Below are positions 4,264-7,023 of a stretch of DNA of 7,023 bases, in pieces. Position numbers and translations under genes: made by a program. Position 1 is the first letter of the stretch. Every line of letters begins with the position of its first letter. A model generated the notes under the pieces. The model was not told the DNA's origin. It saw nothing but the letters and a program-made list of their open reading frames with translations, and did not search any database. This DNA is from JAADHY01 sp964428935 (GTDB lineage: Bacteria; Planctomycetota; Planctomycetia; Planctomycetales; Planctomycetaceae). The stretch is taken from assembly GCA_964428935.1 (NCBI GenBank), contig CAYSAG010000278.1, positions 1-7,023 on the forward strand. The letters run 5' to 3'.

Positions 4264-7023
4264 GTGGCACTTGCGTCGTGGCTGGAACGTTTGAAGCGGC
4301 GTCTGCGTGCGTCGGGTCGAGCCCGTCGGGCTTCGCGCTGTCCGGTGGCCGCGTTGGAGAGTTTGGAGGACCGGACGCTGCTGTCGGTCACCACGTCGTT
4401 CCTGCTGGGGGACCTGACGGTCGTCTCGGACGCCGGAGACAGCATTTGGATCGGAGCGGACGCGTCGGCCAATTTGCAGGTGGTGGTGAACGGGGTGCCC
4501 GTCAGCACTTTACCTCCGGTCGCAGCCTCCAGCGTGCAAACGATTTACGTTCGAGGCGGTTCGGCGGACAACCTGATCGACTTGAGCACGGTGCACTCGC
4601 TGGTCTTCACCGCGCTGACCAGCGTGCGCGTCGAGGGCGGCGACGGCAACGACGTGCTGTTGGGAACGGCCGACGTCCCCGACTCGCTGTTCGGCGGCGA
4701 CGGCAACGACGTCCTGACCGGTCAGGCGGCTGCGGACTGGCTGGACGGTGGCGACGGCGACGACACGCTGACCGGCGGCGACGAGTCGTCGGGCGGCGAC
4801 ACGCTGTTGGGTGGCGACGGCAAGGACCTCATTACGGCCGGCGCCGGCGACGACTCGGTCGACGCAGGCGACGGCAACGACGTGGTCGACGGCGGTGAGG
4901 GAGCTGACTGGTTGGACGGGAACACGGGTGACGACTCGCTGGTCGGCGGTGTCGGCGACGACACGCTGACCGGCGGCAACGCCGCGCGCGGTGGCGACGA
5001 CACCCTGGACGGCGGACCGGGCGACGACTGTCTGTTCGGCGGGTCCGGCAACGATTCGCTGGTCGGTGGCGTAGGCAATGACTACGTCAAGGGCCACAGC
5101 GGCGACGACACGTTGACGGCCGTCGCCGGCGCCGACACCCTGAACGGGGGTGCCGGCAACGACCTGATCGACGCACAACCCATTGCCGTCCTGACGGTCA
5201 ACGACACGCTGGTCGCGCAAGAGGGCGACGCGGCCTCGGGCAGCTTGCAGTACGCTGTCTTCACGGTCTCGCTGTCTGAAGCTCAGACTACGTCGGTCAG
5301 CGTCGACTACTCCACCTTCGACGTGACCGCTCAAGTCGGACAGGACTACCTGGCCACCAGCGGCACGCTGACCTTTGCGCCAGGCGAGGTGGTTCACACA
5401 ATTGCCGTGCCCATTGTGGGCGACACGGTGGTCGAAGGGGACGAGGTCTTTGGAATTCAGTTGTCGAACCCGGTCGGAGCCATTGTGCTGGACGACCAAG
5501 GGCTGGCCGTCATTACGGACGACGACGGCGTCACGACCGGACCGATTCCGTACGTGACGGTCGACGACGCGCTGGTCGACCCTGAAGGAGACCCGGTGCC
5601 GGTTCCGCTGGGAACGTTCGGTGTGGCCAGTCAGTTCACGGCCGGTCCGACTCCCATGGCTCTGGCCACGGGCGACTTGGACGGCGACGGGGACGTGGAC
5701 GTGGTTGTGGCCGACCGGGGAGCTCAGGGACTGGGCGGCGACCAACTGTCGGTGCTGCTCAACAACGGCGACGGCACCTTCGCCTCGCCCATCACTCTGA
5801 CCGGCGGAACCGACCCGCTGGACGTTGCTCTGGGTGACTTCGACGGCGACGGCGACCTGGACGTCGCGGCGGCCAACTTGGGTTCGGGCGACGTGTCGGT
5901 GTTCCTCAACACCGGCGGCGGCACGTTCAGCGCACCGCAAAGCTACAACGTGGGAGACAACGCGAACAGCCTGACGGTCGGCGACCTGGACGGCGACGGC
6001 GACGTCGACTTAGCTGTCTCGAACCTGGGCAGCAGCACCTCGCCGGCTTCGATTTCCGTCTTGCTGAACAACGGCAACGCCACGTTCGCCGGACCGACGC
6101 GACTCAGCCTGACCAACAACACAGTTCAGCAGCTCACCTCGGCCGACCTGGACGGCGACGGCGACTTGGACCTGGCCGCTTCGTTGACCTCGGGAACCCT
6201 GCAGGGAGCGCTCGGCGTTTTCCTGAACAACGGCGACGGCACGTTCGCTTCGCCCAACATTTACCAGGCCGGCACCGGTACCTTCGGCGTTCTGGCGACC
6301 GACCTGAACCAGGACGGGGCCGTGGACCTGGTGGTGGTGAACCAGAGCGACGGCACGCCGAACGGCACAGGCGAGGTAGTGGTGTTCGAGAACAGCGGCA
6401 GCGGTGCTTTCACGCCGCGTCAGACGTTGACGGTCGGGTTCACGCCGTTCACGGTGGCCAGTGCCGACCTGGACCTGGACGGCGACGTGGACCTGGCGGT
6501 GGTCGAGCAAGGTGGAACGAACGGCTCGGGCGACGTCGCCGTTCTGATGAACAACGGCAATGGCCGCTTTGCCGCTCCGCGGTTCTTCGAAGTCGGCCTG
6601 CAACCCATGGACGTGGCCGTGGTCGACATTAACAACGACGGCGACCCGGACATTTTGACGGCGGACAGTGGAGCCGACACGGTTTCGGTGGTCCACAACT
6701 TGACGCAGAGCCGTTTTGTTGCGGCCGAGGACTTCCTGACCGTGCCGCAGGGAGCTCCGTCGGACATGGTTTCGGGCGACCTGGACGGCGACGGCGACCT
6801 GGACCTGGCGGTCGCCAACTTTGCGGGCAACAACGTCTCGGTGCTTTTGAACAACGGCGACGGCGTTTACGCTCCGGCCGCCACCTACGGCGTGAACACG
6901 GGCCCCAGCGGCCTGGCCTTGGGTGACTTGGACAACGACGGCGACCTGGACTTGATTACCGCCAACAACGGGTCGAACGACGCCTCGGTACTTTTGAACA
7001 ACGGCGACGGCACTTTCGCACCG
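4264..7023 (+). CDS. Giant surface-type protein: LEPR-XLL-like motif, RTX, Calx-beta, FG-GAP/VCBS repeats (3' end missing)
   Basis: The first 920 codons of a protein that runs off the window. Residues 1-30 are short and very basic (RLKRRLRASGRARRAS) with no classical hydrophobic signal peptide; residues 31-41 are LESLEDRTLLS, like the LEPR-XLL motif near the start of many exported planctomycete giants. Residues 42-124 look beta-rich and unassigned. Residues 125-303 are RTX nonapeptides of the GGDGNDVLTG type, 307-422 a Calx-beta domain (QEGD near its start, GTLTFAPGE and EGDEVFGIQLSNP inside, ITDDDG at its end), 430-443 a fragment like a second Calx-beta start, and about 460-920 at least nine FG-GAP/VCBS repeats with DLDGDGDLD calcium motifs. 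All these modules are known in extracellular calcium-binding proteins; adhesion or surface-layer roles are typical. I infer a secreted or cell-surface protein without known ligand. The GTG start is supported by AGGAGAGG and an in-frame stop just upstream. It may end in further repeats or a sorting domain outside view. Confidence 0.93.
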   Translation, partial: MALASWLERLKRRLRASGRARRASRCPVAALESLEDRTLLSVTTSFLLGDLTVVSDAGDSIWIGADASANLQVVVNGVPVSTLPPVAASSVQTIYVRGGSADNLIDLSTVHSLVFTALTSVRVEGGDGNDVLLGTADVPDSLFGGDGNDVLTGQAAADWLDGGDGDDTLTGGDESSGGDTLLGGDGKDLITAGAGDDSVDAGDGNDVVDGGEGADWLDGNTGDDSLVGGVGDDTLTGGNAARGGDDTLDGGPGDDCLFGGSGNDSLVGGVGNDYVKGHSGDDTLTAVAGADTLNGGAGNDLIDAQPIAVLTVNDTLVAQEGDAASGSLQYAVFTVSLSEAQTTSVSVDYSTFDVTAQVGQDYLATSGTLTFAPGEVVHTIAVPIVGDTVVEGDEVFGIQLSNPVGAIVLDDQGLAVITDDDGVTTGPIPYVTVDDALVDPEGDPVPVPLGTFGVASQFTAGPTPMALATGDLDGDGDVDVVVADRGAQGLGGDQLSVLLNNGDGTFASPITLTGGTDPLDVALGDFDGDGDLDVAAANLGSGDVSVFLNTGGGTFSAPQSYNVGDNANSLTVGDLDGDGDVDLAVSNLGSSTSPASISVLLNNGNATFAGPTRLSLTNNTVQQLTSADLDGDGDLDLAASLTSGTLQGALGVFLNNGDGTFASPNIYQAGTGTFGVLATDLNQDGAVDLVVVNQSDGTPNGTGEVVVFENSGSGAFTPRQTLTVGFTPFTVASADLDLDGDVDLAVVEQGGTNGSGDVAVLMNNGNGRFAAPRFFEVGLQPMDVAVVDINNDGDPDILTADSGADTVSVVHNLTQSRFVAAEDFLTVPQGAPSDMVSGDLDGDGDLDLAVANFAGNNVSVLLNNGDGVYAPAATYGVNTGPSGLALGDLDNDGDLDLITANNGSNDASVLLNNGDGTFAP
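4636..5172 (+). repeat. RTX-type calcium-binding nonapeptide repeats, about 18 units
   Basis: Residues 125-303 of the giant protein are tandem GGxGxDxLx units such as GGDGNDVLTG, GGDGDDTLTG and GGVGDDTLTG. In this family the Gly-Asp turns bind calcium and stack into a parallel beta roll, folding outside the cell where calcium is high. Two units are broken by short insertions (DESSGGDTLL near 4785-4809 and NAARGGDDTLD near 4978-5010), and one carries a lone cysteine (GDDCLFGG near 5023-5043), unusual in an exported roll. Several units have decayed calcium positions (QAAADWLD, AVAGADTLN). Confidence 0.92.
5182..5529 (+). other. Calx-beta domain
   Basis: Residues 307-422 of the giant protein. 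The pattern is typical: a first strand ending in an acidic EGD turn (VAQEGD), a central VSVDYST strand, the DYLATSGTLTFAPGE motif, then IVGDTVVEGDEVFGIQLSNP and a closing ITDDDG. The family is an immunoglobulin-like calcium-binding fold found in Na/Ca exchangers, integrin beta-4 and many bacterial adhesins. It appears complete and sits between the RTX block and the FG-GAP block. Confidence 0.88.
5641..7023 (+). repeat. FG-GAP/VCBS repeats, at least nine units, continuing past the window
   Basis: From residue 460 the protein consists of units of 49-55 residues. The aspartates opening the calcium motif fall at residues 471, 525, 574, 628, 680, 735, 788, 839 and 888. A unit reads roughly GDLDGDGDLDLAVAN, a variable stretch, then VSVLLNNGDGTFA. 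Each motif has the integrin-like DxDxDGxxD form; units 5 and 7 use Asn variants (DLNQDGAVD, DINNDGDPD) and unit 6 has DLDLDGDVD. In known proteins about seven such units close a beta propeller, so nine or more implies a second propeller or a longer array. Units 3, 4 and 8 share an identical 21-base DNA core starting at 5983, 6145 and 6778. Confidence 0.92.

Noticed and set aside
3978..4508. A 176-codon minus-strand frame across the start of the giant gene
   Set aside because: It is Ser/Thr/Arg/Pro-rich, has no recognisable domain and covers the ribosome binding site and N-terminus of a well-supported gene on the other strand.
4248..4898. A 216-codon plus-strand frame starting with TTG at 4248
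   Set aside because: It overlaps the giant gene in another frame and reads as Arg/Gly-rich shadow sequence; the RTX frame is clearly the coding one.
4510..5940. A 476-codon open frame on the minus strand
   Set aside because: It is the antisense shadow of the RTX/Calx-beta/FG-GAP coding sequence. The repetitive GGCGAC codons remove stops from the opposite strand.

Overview
The window looks like a piece of a Planctomycetota chromosome, possibly from the Pirellulales side of the phylum, though that finer placement is a guess. Three things point there: high G+C DNA with strongly GC-ending codons; a minus-strand membrane protein that resembles the planctomycete family DUF6677; and a plus-strand secreted-type protein whose N-terminus carries the motif LEDRTLLS, a variant of the LEPR-XLL motif common near the start of large planctomycete surface proteins.

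Layout. Positions 1-128 hold no gene, but the first 46 bases are a compact set of overlapping inverted repeats. A DUF6677-like gene lies on the minus strand at 129-1220. A 458-base gap (1221-1678) has no gene I can support. A complete long-form D-3-phosphoglycerate dehydrogenase gene (serA) follows on the minus strand at 1679-3316, with a clear ribosome binding site. A 947-base divergent intergenic region (3317-4263) contains a strong hairpin in the serA leader and one modest promoter candidate. From 4264 to the end of the window runs the first 920 codons of a very large plus-strand protein, with the order LEPR-XLL-like motif, about 18 RTX-type calcium-binding repeats, one Calx-beta domain, a fragment resembling a second Calx-beta start, then at least nine FG-GAP/VCBS repeats. 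Its stop codon lies beyond the window.

The genes do not form an obvious pathway. serA is housekeeping (first step of serine synthesis from glycolysis). The DUF6677 protein is an inner-membrane protein of unknown role. The giant repeat protein is probably an extracellular or cell-surface calcium-stabilised protein. serA and the DUF6677 gene share a strand but the gap argues against a tight operon. The giant gene is transcribed divergently from serA.

I found no mobile element, CRISPR array, tRNA or rRNA. I see no convincing evidence of a wholly new system. The most unusual items are the mosaic architecture of the giant protein with its truncated second Calx-beta unit, the hairpin in the serA leader, and the nested palindromes at the left edge.
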